From Halpernia frigidisoli (lineage in GTDB: Bacteria > Bacteroidota > Bacteroidia > Flavobacteriales > Weeksellaceae): DNA of 64,000 bases. Position 1 is the first letter of the stretch, and each line of letters opens with the position of its first letter. Where the stretch lies: assembly GCF_900113805.1 (NCBI RefSeq), contig NZ_FOQT01000001.1, positions 372,001 to 436,000 on the forward strand, given 5' to 3'. The notes under the pieces are model-generated. The model was not told the DNA's origin and did not search any database. It was given only the letters and a program-made list of their open reading frames with translations. This document shows, in pieces, positions 1 through 7,998 of the stretch. A program made the translations under genes and the position numbers.

Positions 1-1
1 A

Positions 2-559
2 GTGCAAATTACGCCATTGCCAGAAGAAGATAAATTTAAATATTTGAATGATTGTATTTCTGATGCAGAAGCAAAAGGTGGCAAAATTATGAATGAAAAT
101 GGCGCAATCCAAAATGGAAGTTTGTTTTTTCCAGCCGTAGTTTATCCGGTAAAAGATGGAATGAAATTATACCGCGAAGAGCAATTTGGTCCGATAGTTC
201 CGATCGTTTCATTTACAGATATGCAGGAACCGATTGATTATATGATTTCTTCAAATTATGGACAACAGGTGAGTATTTTTGGAACGGACACCAAACAAAT
301 CTCGCATTTACTTGATGGTTTGGTGAACCAAGTTTCCCGCGTAAATATCAATGTTCAATGCCAAAGAGGTCCCGACACTTTTCCGTTTACGGGTAGAAAA
401 GATTCTGCTGAGGGAACACTGTCAGTTTATGATGCACTTCGCTCTTTTTCCATCAGAACGGTGGTTGCAACCAAAGAAACCATGGAAAATAAAGCAATTA
501 TCAATAAAATTGTAAGCGAAGACGAATCAAGTTTTCTTTCGACTAAATTTATTTTTTAA
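2..559 (+). CDS. NADP-dependent glyceraldehyde-3-phosphate dehydrogenase (GapN-type aldehyde dehydrogenase), C-terminal part
   Basis: This is the last ~185 residues of an aldehyde dehydrogenase superfamily protein. The segment around EEQFGPIVPIVSF is the conserved ALDH C-terminal motif, and the tract with NVQCQRGPDTFPFTGRKDS resembles non-phosphorylating GAPDH (GapN), which oxidises glyceraldehyde-3-phosphate to 3-phosphoglycerate while reducing NADP. The catalytic Cys and Glu would lie upstream, outside the window. The first readable codon is GTG, but the protein is clearly already in mid-domain, so this is not the true start. It ends convergently with rpe across a long inverted repeat. The ALDH family is certain; the GapN subtype is likely. 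Confidence 0.85.
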   Translation: MQITPLPEEDKFKYLNDCISDAEAKGGKIMNENGAIQNGSLFFPAVVYPVKDGMKLYREEQFGPIVPIVSFTDMQEPIDYMISSNYGQQVSIFGTDTKQISHLLDGLVNQVSRVNINVQCQRGPDTFPFTGRKDSAEGTLSVYDALRSFSIRTVVATKETMENKAIINKIVSEDESSFLSTKFIF

Positions 560-567
560 TTTTTTTT

Positions 568-693
568 AAACCACAAAAGGAACAAAAGTTTTAAGCCTTG
601 TTTTAATTCTCAGTAAAGATAAAATTAGTCTTATCAACTTATTTTATCTTTTTAAGATTAATTTTTATTTTGTCTTTTGTTCCTTTTGTGGTT
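568..693. repeat. Long nested inverted repeat between convergent genes (bidirectional terminator or dispersed palindromic element)
   Basis: Bases 568-588 read AAACCACAAAAGGAACAAAAG and are matched perfectly by the reverse complement at 673-693. Inside lies a second pair of arms, AAAGATAAAA at 615-624 with TTTTATCTTT at 642-651, flanked by near-complementary AATTAGTCTTA/TAAGATTAATT. The element fills the whole gap between two convergent genes and touches the rpe stop codon, so a role in terminating both transcripts is plausible. Its outer arms look like a mobile-type intergenic palindrome. Confidence 0.7.
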
Positions 694-1343
694 TATATTT
701 TCAAAAGTTCGATCATTTTTGCTGGATCTTCTGCAGAAAAAACCGCATTTCCAGCAACTAAAACATCTGCGCCGGCTTCGAAAAGTTTTGAAGCATTTTC
801 AAGATTTACGCCGCCGTCAATTTCTATCAGGGCTCTGGAATTATTACTTAAAATCAGATCTTTGGTTTCTGCAATTTTTTTATAAGTGTTTTTAAGGAAT
901 TTTTGTCCACCAAAACCTGGATTTACGCTCATTAATAAAACCAGATCAACGTCTTCAATAATATCTTCCAACATTAAAACTGGGGTCGATGGATTTAAAA
1001 CAACACCTGCTTTTGCGCCCAAACTTTGAATTAAATTAATGGTTCTGTTTAAATGAACGCAGGCTTCATAATGCACAGAAACTAGATCTGCACCAAGATT
1101 TATAAATTCTTCCACGTATTTTTCTGGTTCGAGAATCATTAAATGAACATCAACAAATTTAGTAGAATGTTGCTGTACGGTTTTCATCACAGGAAAGCCG
1201 AAAGAAATATTTGGGACAAATCTGCCGTCCATCACATCGACGTGAAGCCAGTCTGCCTGGGAATCATTGAGCATATTGATGTCGCGTTCCAGATTACCAA
1301 AATCTGCGGAAAGTAGGGATGGTGAGATTAGTTTTGTTTTCAT
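693..1343 (-). CDS. rpe: Ribulose-phosphate 3-epimerase
   Basis: Interconverts D-ribulose 5-phosphate and D-xylulose 5-phosphate in the pentose phosphate pathway; cytosolic TIM barrel. At 216 residues it has full family length. It shows the N-terminal SPSLLSADF motif, HVDVMDG (34-40) and VHLMI (66-70) with metal ligands, SVNPGFGGQKF near 140, and the phosphate loop IDGGVN near 175. The ATG at 1343 gives a canonical N-terminus. The first ~50 bases of the gene are duplicated 400 bp upstream (1692-1744), suggesting an insertion separated the gene from its original promoter. Confidence 0.96.
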   Translation of the reverse strand: MKTKLISPSLLSADFGNLERDINMLNDSQADWLHVDVMDGRFVPNISFGFPVMKTVQQHSTKFVDVHLMILEPEKYVEEFINLGADLVSVHYEACVHLNRTINLIQSLGAKAGVVLNPSTPVLMLEDIIEDVDLVLLMSVNPGFGGQKFLKNTYKKIAETKDLILSNNSRALIEIDGGVNLENASKLFEAGADVLVAGNAVFSAEDPAKMIELLKI

Positions 1344-1354
1344 AAGTTTAAAAT

Positions 1355-1678
1355 TTATCCAATTGAGAAACTGTTGTTGTGTGTAAAATAATAATAGATT
1401 AAAAACCCTATTATTAGTATTGCTTCTATAATCGACAACCTTTTCGTACTAAAATTTATAAGTGCTTTTCGGTCAAGATATATAATTGCCGATATAATTA
1501 AAAAAAATATTATTTCAATCATTAAACCTAAACTCGCAGCGCCGCCTAAATCTGTAAATAATATTTGGTAACACATTACAATTAAACTTAGCAAAAATAA
1601 AATGCTTCCAACAATTGAAACAAAAGTTGGTCTTTTATATAAATCTTTTATTGTTTCTTGAAAACTCATTTCTTTCAA
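1355..1678 (-). CDS. Small three-helix membrane protein, unknown function
   Basis: 107 residues with three hydrophobic helices (about 20-38, 48-68 and 84-99) separated by short charged loops; no domain that I recognise. A second start at the fourth residue (MSFQETI, 1669) is equally possible. It lies in the same orientation as rpe, 11 bases upstream of it, and sits exactly between the real rpe 5' end and a duplicated copy of that end. This suggests it arrived with the duplication and now precedes rpe in the same transcript. Function unknown. Confidence 0.6.
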   Translation of the reverse strand: MKEMSFQETIKDLYKRPTFVSIVGSILFLLSLIVMCYQILFTDLGGAASLGLMIEIIFFLIISAIIYLDRKALINFSTKRLSIIEAILIIGFLIYYYFTHNNSFSIG

Positions 1679-1691
1679 TATTCACTTTTTT

Positions 1692-1744
1692 GATTATCAA
1701 AATCTGCGGAAAGTAGGGAAGGTGAGATTAGTTTTGTTTTCATA
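1692..1744. repeat. Duplicated 5' end of rpe
   Basis: About 53 bases here match 1292-1344 (the rpe start codon and first ~17 codons) with about two mismatches, offset by exactly 400 bp. The copy reads as an rpe start on the minus strand, but the frame runs out after the duplicated part. It is a remnant or scar, not a gene. Confidence 0.85.
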
Positions 1745-1799
1745 AAATTAAAAACTTAAGAAATAATATATTGATGATTTTAAAATATTTAATCGACTT

Positions 1800-2153
1800 C
1801 TACAAATTTGAGTACCCAGAATTTTTGATAATTTTATATTCATCAAATTTTCCATCCCAATTTTCGCCGTAAGTTATAAATTCAATATATAAAATTTTTC
1901 CATCAGTAACATCAATAACGTAGCCGATTCCGTGTTTTAATTTTTGAATTTCAATATTTTCCTCGTTACTAAATAAAACATTAATATCTTCAAAATCTAT
2001 TTTTGGATTTACATACTCAAAATTTACATATAAACCTACGCCAGTAATTTTTCTTTCTGAGACTTTCAGGAAATCTAAATGAAATTTTAGTTTCGGATAT
2101 TTCTTAATTAAACCATCAAGAAGTTTTAATTCAAGAGCATTCAATTCATTCAT
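1800..2153 (-). CDS. Hypothetical 117-residue cytosolic protein
   Basis: I do not recognise this protein. It has no signal peptide or membrane segment. It begins with an acidic, Leu-rich helix followed by alternating beta-type segments and a late aromatic motif, FITYGENWDGKFDEY. The size and the DGKILYIEF-type strand pattern are reminiscent of small immunity or SUKH-like proteins, but this is only an impression. The genes on either side are unrelated, and the region between rpe and the M42 peptidase appears to be a small variable locus. Confidence 0.55.
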   Translation of the reverse strand: MNELNALELKLLDGLIKKYPKLKFHLDFLKVSERKITGVGLYVNFEYVNPKIDFEDINVLFSNEENIEIQKLKHGIGYVIDVTDGKILYIEFITYGENWDGKFDEYKIIKNSGYSNL

Positions 2154-2214
2154 AATTTCAAATTTTTTATCTAAGTCTTTCTAAAATTTTATTTTAAACT
2201 AAGAGTTTTTTTTA

Positions 2215-2368
2215 CCAAATAATTAAGCAGCCCGACTTGAGTGGAAATCCTTTTTTTTGCATTTGAAAAAAAAGATTGATTCAATTTATTATTTATTTTT
2301 ATTTGAATCATCGAAACTCGTTCCTCGTTTTGGGAACGGAAGGCGGAAATTGCTGCCCAAATAATTAA
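2215..2368. repeat. 12-bp direct repeats flanking Flavo-1-like copy A
   Basis: CCAAATAATTAA occurs at 2215-2226 and again at 2357-2368, directly abutting the terminal GCAGC and GCTGC arms of the structured element at 2227-2356. Perfect direct repeats outside terminal inverted repeats look like a target-site duplication. The other two copies of the element lack them. Confidence 0.6.
2227..2356 (+). ncRNA. Flavo-1-like structured RNA / dispersed repeat, copy A
   Basis: Begins with GCAG followed by CCCGACTTGAGTGGAAATCC, then a U-rich tract and AAAAAGATTG, and ends with GGAAGGCGGAAATTGCTGC. The ends pair (GCAGC with GCTGC). The core is shared with two other copies in this window (13480-13557 and 49696-49777, both minus), whose closing stems differ in sequence but keep pairing. 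Copy A carries an extra internal hairpin (TTGATTCAA with TTTGAATCA). It resembles the Flavo-1 motif known from Flavobacteria; that name is from memory. Confidence 0.6.
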
Positions 2369-2414
2369 AATATAACAGTCTATTATCTTTAATCTTTCCG
2401 TCTTTTATCTCGTA

Positions 2415-3491
2415 TTAATGGTATTTCAAATTCATTTCTGGTGTTATTTTTAGCAAAGTTTCATAAATCAATTTTATCACATTTGCGACATCTTCTTTTG
2501 AAACCATTTCTACCGTGGTGTGCATGTAACGCAAAGGCAAAGAAATTAATGCGCTCGGAACGCCGCCGTTTGAATGTGCAAAGGCATCGGTATCAGTTCC
2601 CGTAACGCGGCTTGACGCTGCTCTTTGAAAAGGAATTTTTTTAGTTTTTGCAGTTTCCACAATAAGTTCACGGATTTTGTGATGAACAGTTGGCGCGAAA
2701 AATACAACCGGCCCGTCGCCACATTTTTGGTCGCCTTCTTTCTTCTTTTCAATCATCGGCGTCGTAGTGTCATGCGTAACGTCCGTAATAATCGCTATGT
2801 TTGGTTTGATAGAATCTGCGATCATATCTGCACCGTAAAGACCAACTTCTTCCTGCACCGAATTCACGATGTATAAACCAAAAGGCAAGATTTTTTCATT
2901 TTCTTTTAAAAGTCGGGCAACTTCTGCAATCATAAAACCACCAATTCTGTTGTCTAAAGCGCGACAAACGAAATAACGGTCATTTAATTCAAAAAAAGTG
3001 TCTGGATAAGTGATCATGGAACCGACAAAAATTCCTAAATCTTCAACTTCCTGTTTTGTTGTTGCGCCACAATCGATGAATATATTTTCAATTTTTGGTG
3101 TGACTTCTTTTTCCGCGCCCATTCTGGTGTGGATTGCAGGCCAACCGAAAACGCCTTTTACAATGCCTTTTTCGCCGTGGATATTTACGATTTTTGATGG
3201 CGCAATCAATTGATCGGAACCGCCATTTCTTATAACGTAAATTAAACCATCATCTGTAATATAATTGACATACCAGGAAATCTCATCGGCGTGCGCTTCT
3301 ATCACGACTTTAAACTCGGCTTCTGGATTGATAACGCCGTAAGTTGTTCCATAATGGTCAACTTCTACAGTGTCTACATAATTTTTAATGTAATTTTTCC
3401 AGATTTTTTGGCCTTCGTGTTCGTAACCTGTTGGTGAAGAAATATTTAAATAACTTTCTAAAAAGTGTAATGATTCTTTGTTAAACTTCAT
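2415..3491 (-). CDS. M42 family metallopeptidase (glutamyl aminopeptidase / FrvX-like)
   Basis: A cytosolic dodecameric-type aminopeptidase that trims peptides using two metal ions. At 358 residues it has normal length. Metal ligands and catalytic residues are visible: HAD (67-69), D180 in RALDNRIGG, the paired glutamates E214-E215 in VQEEVGLYGA, D237 in TDVTH, and the distal His in the MHTTVEMV segment near 328. The substrate-binding tract SSRVTGTDTDAFAHS precedes it. It is divergently oriented from the DUF4294 gene, with 51 bases between the starts. The specific peptide substrate cannot be read from sequence. Confidence 0.93.
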   Translation of the reverse strand: MKFNKESLHFLESYLNISSPTGYEHEGQKIWKNYIKNYVDTVEVDHYGTTYGVINPEAEFKVVIEAHADEISWYVNYITDDGLIYVIRNGGSDQLIAPSKIVNIHGEKGIVKGVFGWPAIHTRMGAEKEVTPKIENIFIDCGATTKQEVEDLGIFVGSMITYPDTFFELNDRYFVCRALDNRIGGFMIAEVARLLKENEKILPFGLYIVNSVQEEVGLYGADMIADSIKPNIAIITDVTHDTTTPMIEKKKEGDQKCGDGPVVFFAPTVHHKIRELIVETAKTKKIPFQRAASSRVTGTDTDAFAHSNGGVPSALISLPLRYMHTTVEMVSKEDVANVIKLIYETLLKITPEMNLKYH

Positions 3492-3542
3492 TTTGAGGAA
3501 TGATTTTTGATGATTCGCTTTGTTTTAATAATGGTAAAAGTA

Positions 3543-4247
3543 ATGAAATTATATAGAATTTTTTTGGTAATTTTCTTTTTTAGTTGTCTAAATAAGATTG
3601 CTGCACAAGATAGTTTGGTGACAAAATCTCTTGATCAATATCCTCCGGAAATGATCAAAATTGATGAATTTGGAGATAAATACGTTTATGATGAGGCTCA
3701 GAAAGCAAAAATTTATTCGATAAACGGAGAAACGGTTGTCGTAATGGATGAATTAATTTTAGCCGGAAAGCCACATTTCAATAATCAACTTGATCAGAAT
3801 TATTATTTCTTTTTAAATAAAAAACTCAATAGGGTTTATCCGCTGTTTGTTGAAGCTTTAGAAGAATATCAGGATATTCAGCAGGAAGTAAAATCCATTG
3901 ATGCAGATAAAAGGAAAGAATATATTAAAGATCGTCAAAATATTTTGGCGGACAGTTATGAGGCCAGATTAAAAGATCTTACGACTTCTGAAGGTCAAAT
4001 CTTTGCTAAATTGATGTACCGTGCAACCGATAAAACTGTTTTTGATATTATTAAAGAATTACGCGGTGGATGGAGTTCGTTTTGGTGGAATGTTAAAGGA
4101 AATATTGCCGATATTGACATCAAAGAACCTTATGATCCGCATGCGAACAGAGTCGATGAATTTACGGAAAGTCTCTTGCAATCCAACTGGAATGCCGGAC
4201 TTTTACTTCCCTATCCCGGTGCTCAAAATTACAGGGTTAAAAAGTAA
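3543..4247 (+). CDS. DUF4294 domain-containing secreted protein
   Basis: A Bacteroidota-specific conserved protein of unknown function. I start it at ATG 3543 because MKLYRIFLVIFFFSCLNKIAAQ forms a clean Sec signal peptide ending at AAQ. The mature domain has strands (YVYDEAQ, VVVMDELILAG), a helix with the YYFFLNKKLNRVYPLF motif, and the conserved KLMYRATDKTVFDIIKELRG-type helix and GWSSFWWN aromatic stretch of DUF4294. It is likely periplasmic. It is followed after 67 bases by an S1/P1 nuclease in the same orientation, so the two may be co-expressed. Confidence 0.85.
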   Translation: MKLYRIFLVIFFFSCLNKIAAQDSLVTKSLDQYPPEMIKIDEFGDKYVYDEAQKAKIYSINGETVVVMDELILAGKPHFNNQLDQNYYFFLNKKLNRVYPLFVEALEEYQDIQQEVKSIDADKRKEYIKDRQNILADSYEARLKDLTTSEGQIFAKLMYRATDKTVFDIIKELRGGWSSFWWNVKGNIADIDIKEPYDPHANRVDEFTESLLQSNWNAGLLLPYPGAQNYRVKK

Positions 4248-4314
4248 TTCAAAAAAGTCCGATTCTATTTTTAAATCAATAAATTTGACGCTTTAAAAAA
4301 AAATAATTTTACAA

Positions 4315-5103
4315 ATGAAAAATTTGAAACTTGCTCTTATTTTTACTTTCCTTCTGGTTTATAATTTTGGTTATTCTTGGGGAACAACCGGGCACAGAGT
4401 TGTGGCAGAAATTGCACAGCATCACTTGTCTAATAAGGCAAAGCGAAACATCAAGAAAATCTTTGGTGATGAACCAATGGCATATTGGGCAAATTGGCCG
4501 GATTTTGTAAAATCTGATACTACAGGCGTTTGGAAAGCATCTTCCGCGTGGCATTATATCAATATTGATAAACAAGATAATGAAAAAGATTTTGATATGG
4601 CCATAAAAGGTCAGCCAGCGCCGAATTTATATACACAGATTCAGATATTATCTGCTCAACTTAAAGACGACAAAACTTCGGTAAAAGATAAGCAGATCGC
4701 ACTCGTTTTCCTGATACATTTAGTTGGTGATCTTTCTCAACCAATGCATACAGGACGATTCGGAGATTTAGGTGGTAATAAGATCAAACTGAAATTTTTT
4801 GGTCAGGACACCAATTTACATTCTTTGTGGGATTCCAAATTGATAGATTTTACGCAGTACAGTTATACAGAATTTGCAAATGTTTTGGATGTTAAAACTC
4901 CCGAAGAAGTAAAACAGATACAATCTGGAACACTAGAGGACTGGTTGTATGACAGTCATCAAAAAGCAACTTATATTTACGCGAATACTGTTCCGGATAA
5001 AAGCTACAGCTACGATTACAACTACAAATTTGAAGATCTTTTAGAACGCCAACTTCTTTACGGCGGTTTAAGATTAGCGAAAGTTTTAAACGATATTTTC
5101 TAA
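4315..5103 (+). CDS. S1/P1 family nuclease (zinc-dependent), secreted
   Basis: A secreted trinuclear-zinc nuclease that hydrolyses single-stranded nucleic acids to 5'-nucleotides. 262 residues. The signal peptide ends at GYS, placing Trp at the mature N-terminus (W22, a zinc ligand) followed by GTTGHR with its His. Further ligands are visible in WPDFVKSD, AWHYINI, FLIHLVGDLSQPMHTG (H, D, H) and LHSLWDSK (H, D), matching the nine-ligand pattern of P1/S1 nucleases. Its 3' end overlaps the convergent Nudix gene by 18 bases. It probably serves extracellular nucleic-acid scavenging. Confidence 0.93.
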   Translation: MKNLKLALIFTFLLVYNFGYSWGTTGHRVVAEIAQHHLSNKAKRNIKKIFGDEPMAYWANWPDFVKSDTTGVWKASSAWHYINIDKQDNEKDFDMAIKGQPAPNLYTQIQILSAQLKDDKTSVKDKQIALVFLIHLVGDLSQPMHTGRFGDLGGNKIKLKFFGQDTNLHSLWDSKLIDFTQYSYTEFANVLDVKTPEEVKQIQSGTLEDWLYDSHQKATYIYANTVPDKSYSYDYNYKFEDLLERQLLYGGLRLAKVLNDIF

Positions 5104-5514
5104 AAATTTCTCTCTCAGTTTTTTAAAAACTATTCTATCAACAGGTAATTTTAATGGCTCTCCTTCAGTTTGAAGTGGGAGCCATTCTATTTTTTCGATG
5201 CAGGGGTCCATGATCAACAATTCATTTTCATCTATGATCTCAGCGGAATAGTACAATGTTAAAAGTTGCTCGTTAGGCCTGAATCTGGAAACTATAAAAT
5301 CTTCCTGCGTGTAGAAATGTGAAATATTTTTTATTTTTACATTTAATTCTTCCAGGAATTCACGATGCAAACATTCAATCACACTTTCGCCATATTCTAA
5401 TCCACCGCCAGGAAATTTGACCAAAAAATCGCCGGCATATTCTTCGTGTAATATCAAAACTTTTTCTTCTTTTACGACGCAAGCGTAAACGCGGATATTA
5501 AAATTGTCAATCAT
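5086..5514 (-). CDS. Nudix hydrolase
   Basis: 142 residues forming a single Nudix domain. The Nudix box GX5EX7REUXEEXGU is present from about residue 36 (GGGLEYGESVIECLHREFLEEL, shown here only by its key residues G, E, REFLEEL). Such proteins hydrolyse nucleoside diphosphates linked to another moiety, often oxidised nucleotides or ADP-ribose-like compounds; the substrate is not determinable. It lies 22 bases upstream of nothing on its own strand but directly downstream of mnmD (minus strand), so the two may be co-transcribed. Confidence 0.9.
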   Translation of the reverse strand: MIDNFNIRVYACVVKEEKVLILHEEYAGDFLVKFPGGGLEYGESVIECLHREFLEELNVKIKNISHFYTQEDFIVSRFRPNEQLLTLYYSAEIIDENELLIMDPCIEKIEWLPLQTEGEPLKLPVDRIVFKKLREKFLENIV

Positions 5515-5536
5515 GTTTTTTTGTTATGATATAAAA

Positions 5537-6226
5537 TTAAGAAAAATCTCCCATTCCTAATACAGCATTGATCATTTCGCGTTTTCCCGGCGGACCTTTA
5601 AGTTTTTCAACTTTAAAATTTAATTCCTGTAAAGCCCTTCTAAAACTGCCTTTCGAAGAATAAGTCGTCAAAAGTCCGCCATCTGCCATCTTATTTTTTA
5701 TTTTTTTTAAAAGTTCAATTTCCCAAAGGTCCGGCTGAACGCGAGCGCCGAAACAGTCAAAATAAACAAGATTTATAGGAGGAAGTTCCATTTGATCTAA
5801 ATAATGGAAATCGTCTTTTATTTTTTTAAAAAAGAAATTTGGAACAAGTTCAATTTTTACATTCCATTCAGAATTATGGATTTTTTTAAATATTTCTTCA
5901 ATTTTTTTTTCATTAAAAAGTTTAAAATAAGCAAGTTCTGCGATTTCCGTGCTTGAAATTGGATATTTCTCAATCGTATAATATTTTACAATATGATTTT
6001 TGTCAGTTTTCAAAAATTCATCAATCGTTGCCAAAAGGTTCAGACCTGTACCAAAACCGAGTTCTAAAATATTAATATCGCAATAATATACCTTTTTTAG
6101 GCCATTTTCTATAAAGACGTGTTTTGCCTCTTGAAGTGCGCCGTGAGTGGAGTGGTAGGTTTCATTTAAATCTTTGATATATAGCGTTTTAGTGCCATCA
6201 TTAGTTTCAATAATATCTCTTTCCAT
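5537..6226 (-). CDS. mnmD: tRNA (5-methylaminomethyl-2-thiouridine)(34) methyltransferase MnmD
   Basis: SAM-dependent methyltransferase finishing the mnm5s2U wobble modification of tRNAs, in the stand-alone form lacking the MnmC oxidase domain. The N-terminal DGTKTLYIKDLNETYHSTHG segment and the SAM loop ILELGFGTGLN are diagnostic, and the later VYFDCFGARVQPDLW motif and the TYSSKGSFRRAL C-terminal motif match the family. I choose the ATG at 6226 (MERDII) since family N-termini begin there; another in-frame ATG at 6241 adds five residues. It is divergent from ilvE. Confidence 0.92.
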   Translation of the reverse strand: MERDIIETNDGTKTLYIKDLNETYHSTHGALQEAKHVFIENGLKKVYYCDINILELGFGTGLNLLATIDEFLKTDKNHIVKYYTIEKYPISSTEIAELAYFKLFNEKKIEEIFKKIHNSEWNVKIELVPNFFFKKIKDDFHYLDQMELPPINLVYFDCFGARVQPDLWEIELLKKIKNKMADGGLLTTYSSKGSFRRALQELNFKVEKLKGPPGKREMINAVLGMGDFS

Positions 6227-6256
6227 ATTGATTTTTTTCAAATTTAAAGTTAAATT

Positions 6257-6285
6257 TTGATATAAAAAAAATTATATTATATTTG
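6257..6285 (+). promoter_or_regulatory. Bacteroidota promoter of ilvE
   Basis: TTG at 6257-6259 and TATATTTG at 6278-6285 are 18 bases apart, matching the flavobacterial consensus TTG-N17-23-TAnnTTTG. The expected transcription start is about 20 bases before the ilvE ATG. Confidence 0.7.
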
Positions 6286-6309
6286 TAAGACAACGAAATA
6301 ATAATTAAA

Positions 6310-7383
6310 ATGATAATTCAAAAATCTACTTCCCCAAGAATATCTTCATTTGATCCGGAAAATTTTTCTTTCGGAGACACTTTTATAGATCACATGTTTA
6401 TCTGTGAATATGATAATGAGAAATGGGGCGAGCCAAGAATAGTTCCTTACGGACCAATAGGATTTTCCCCTGCAATGATGGGTGTTAATTATGGACAGGC
6501 ATGTTTTGAAGGAATGAAAGCTTATAAGGATGAAAATGATGATGTATTTTTATTCCGTCCGGAAAAAAATGCAAAAAGAATAAATAAATCGGCGAGCAGA
6601 CTTGCAATGCCGGAAGTTCCGGAAGAAATTTTTATGAAAGGTTTACAGACTTTGATAGATCTTGACAGAGACTGGATTCCAAAAGGTGAAGGAATGTCAT
6701 TATACATCAGACCAGTTATTTTTGCTACTGAAGAAGTTTTAAAAGCAAGAATTTCCAATAAATATATGTTTGCAATTGTGGCAACACCTGCGAAAAGTTA
6801 TTATTCTGCGCCGGTTTCAGTTAAAATTTCTGATCATTATTCCAGAGCAGCAAACGGTGGAGTTGGTTCAGCTAAAGCGGCAGGAAATTATGCAGCTTCG
6901 TTTTATCCGACAAAATTAGCAAATGACGAAGGTTTTGATCAGGTGATCTGGACGGATGATACCGCGCATGAATATTTTGAAGAAAGCGGCACAATGAATG
7001 TTTTTGTTAGAATAAATGATACTATTTACACGCCAAAAACTTCTGAAAAAATTCTTGACGGCGTTACCCGTGATAGTTTCTTAAAATTGGCTGACAAAAA
7101 AGGCATTAAAGTAATCGTCGGTGATGTTAAAGTGAAAGATGTTGTTGAGGCATTTGATAACGGAACTTTAAAAGAAGTTTGGGGCGTAGGAACGGCGGTT
7201 GTAACTTCTGTTTTCAAAGCTTTGGGTTATCAGGACAGACTTTTAAATCTTCCAATATTATCTGAAACTGAAAGTTTTGCTTTAAGTTTGAAAAAAGATC
7301 TTACTGATATTCAAACAAATAAAGCGGAAGATACTTTTGGCTGGAGAATGAAAGTTGAGAAAAACATTCTTGAAGAAGCTTAA
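6310..7383 (+). CDS. ilvE: Branched-chain-amino-acid aminotransferase
   Basis: PLP enzyme (fold type IV) transferring the amino group between glutamate and branched-chain 2-oxo acids in the last step of Ile, Leu and Val synthesis and the first step of their breakdown. 357 residues, full length for the BCAT class II (eukaryotic-like) branch common in Bacteroidota. The PLP lysine lies in GSAKAAGNYAAS near residue 197; substrate motifs YGQACFEGMKAY and EESGTMNVFV are clear. A strong upstream promoter and a downstream intrinsic terminator indicate a monocistronic unit. Confidence 0.96.
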   Translation: MIIQKSTSPRISSFDPENFSFGDTFIDHMFICEYDNEKWGEPRIVPYGPIGFSPAMMGVNYGQACFEGMKAYKDENDDVFLFRPEKNAKRINKSASRLAMPEVPEEIFMKGLQTLIDLDRDWIPKGEGMSLYIRPVIFATEEVLKARISNKYMFAIVATPAKSYYSAPVSVKISDHYSRAANGGVGSAKAAGNYAASFYPTKLANDEGFDQVIWTDDTAHEYFEESGTMNVFVRINDTIYTPKTSEKILDGVTRDSFLKLADKKGIKVIVGDVKVKDVVEAFDNGTLKEVWGVGTAVVTSVFKALGYQDRLLNLPILSETESFALSLKKDLTDIQTNKAEDTFGWRMKVEKNILEEA

Positions 7384-7405
7384 AATTTAGCTGTAAAAAT
7401 CTATA

Positions 7406-7431
7406 AACCGGGAAATTTTGCCCGGTTTTTT
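7406..7431 (+). terminator. Intrinsic terminator of ilvE
   Basis: Perfect 7-bp stem AACCGGG / CCCGGTT (7406-7412, 7421-7427) with an 8-base loop and a following T-run. Confidence 0.85.
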
Positions 7432-7457
7432 CATTTTTAAATTTGAACAAAATTGCT

Positions 7458-7465
7458 TAATTTTG
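7458..7465 (+). promoter_or_regulatory. -7 element upstream of gldI
   Basis: TAATTTTG matches TAnnTTTG and lies 12 bases before the ATG at 7477, fixing that start and ruling out the longer reading frame from 7453. No convincing -33 TTG at the ideal distance. Confidence 0.5.
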
Positions 7466-7476
7466 CAGAAGTTTTT

Positions 7477-7986
7477 ATGAAATATTTTATTTTAATTTTT
7501 TCGGTAATTTTAATTTCCTGTTCCAAGCAGACGCAGGTTCATCCGCCTGTTGGTGGACTTTTAAGTCAGGAAGATTTGGCTGTTTCGCGCAATCGAAGCA
7601 AAAATCTCAATGAAAATGAACGTTCGCAAATTCAGACTTGGATAAATAATCAGGATGAAAAATTTTATCCAATGGCGATGAATTACTGGACTAATCGAGC
7701 AAATTTAGTTTCAGAACCTAAAAAATTTGAGGGAACTGCGGTAACTTATCAGTACGAAATTTATGACTTTGACAACACAAAAATTTATCCTGGTAGTTTT
7801 TCAAAGCAAAATGTCAAACTTGGTAAATTTGAAGATTTGAAAGCTGTTGAAAATGTTTTACATTATTTAAAATCTGGGGAAGAAGCAACGCTTTTGGTTC
7901 CTTCAGGTTTAGCTTTCGGAACTTACGGCGACAATAAAAAGATTTCTAATGATGTCCCGCTTATCATTAAAATAAAAGTTTTTTAA
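7477..7986 (+). CDS. gldI: Gliding motility-associated FKBP-type peptidyl-prolyl isomerase lipoprotein (GldI-like)
   Basis: A predicted outer- or inner-membrane-anchored periplasmic foldase linked to gliding motility and type IX secretion. 169 residues: a type II signal peptide with lipobox ISCS near residue 16, a linker containing the GldI-type WINNQDEKFYPM and NYW stretch, and an FKBP domain with YQYEIYDFDN, LKSGEEATLLVPSGLAFGTYG and a C-terminal PLIIKIKV strand. It is followed 12 bases later by a second isomerase lipoprotein, suggesting an envelope-folding operon. Gliding itself cannot be inferred; non-gliding relatives keep this gene. Confidence 0.85.
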   Translation: MKYFILIFSVILISCSKQTQVHPPVGGLLSQEDLAVSRNRSKNLNENERSQIQTWINNQDEKFYPMAMNYWTNRANLVSEPKKFEGTAVTYQYEIYDFDNTKIYPGSFSKQNVKLGKFEDLKAVENVLHYLKSGEEATLLVPSGLAFGTYGDNKKISNDVPLIIKIKVF

Positions 7987-7998
7987 CTATTAAAAATT

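Noticed and set aside
2-4. GTG at the very start as a gapN start codon
   Set aside because: The protein begins inside the ALDH catalytic domain; the gene clearly continues to the left of the window.
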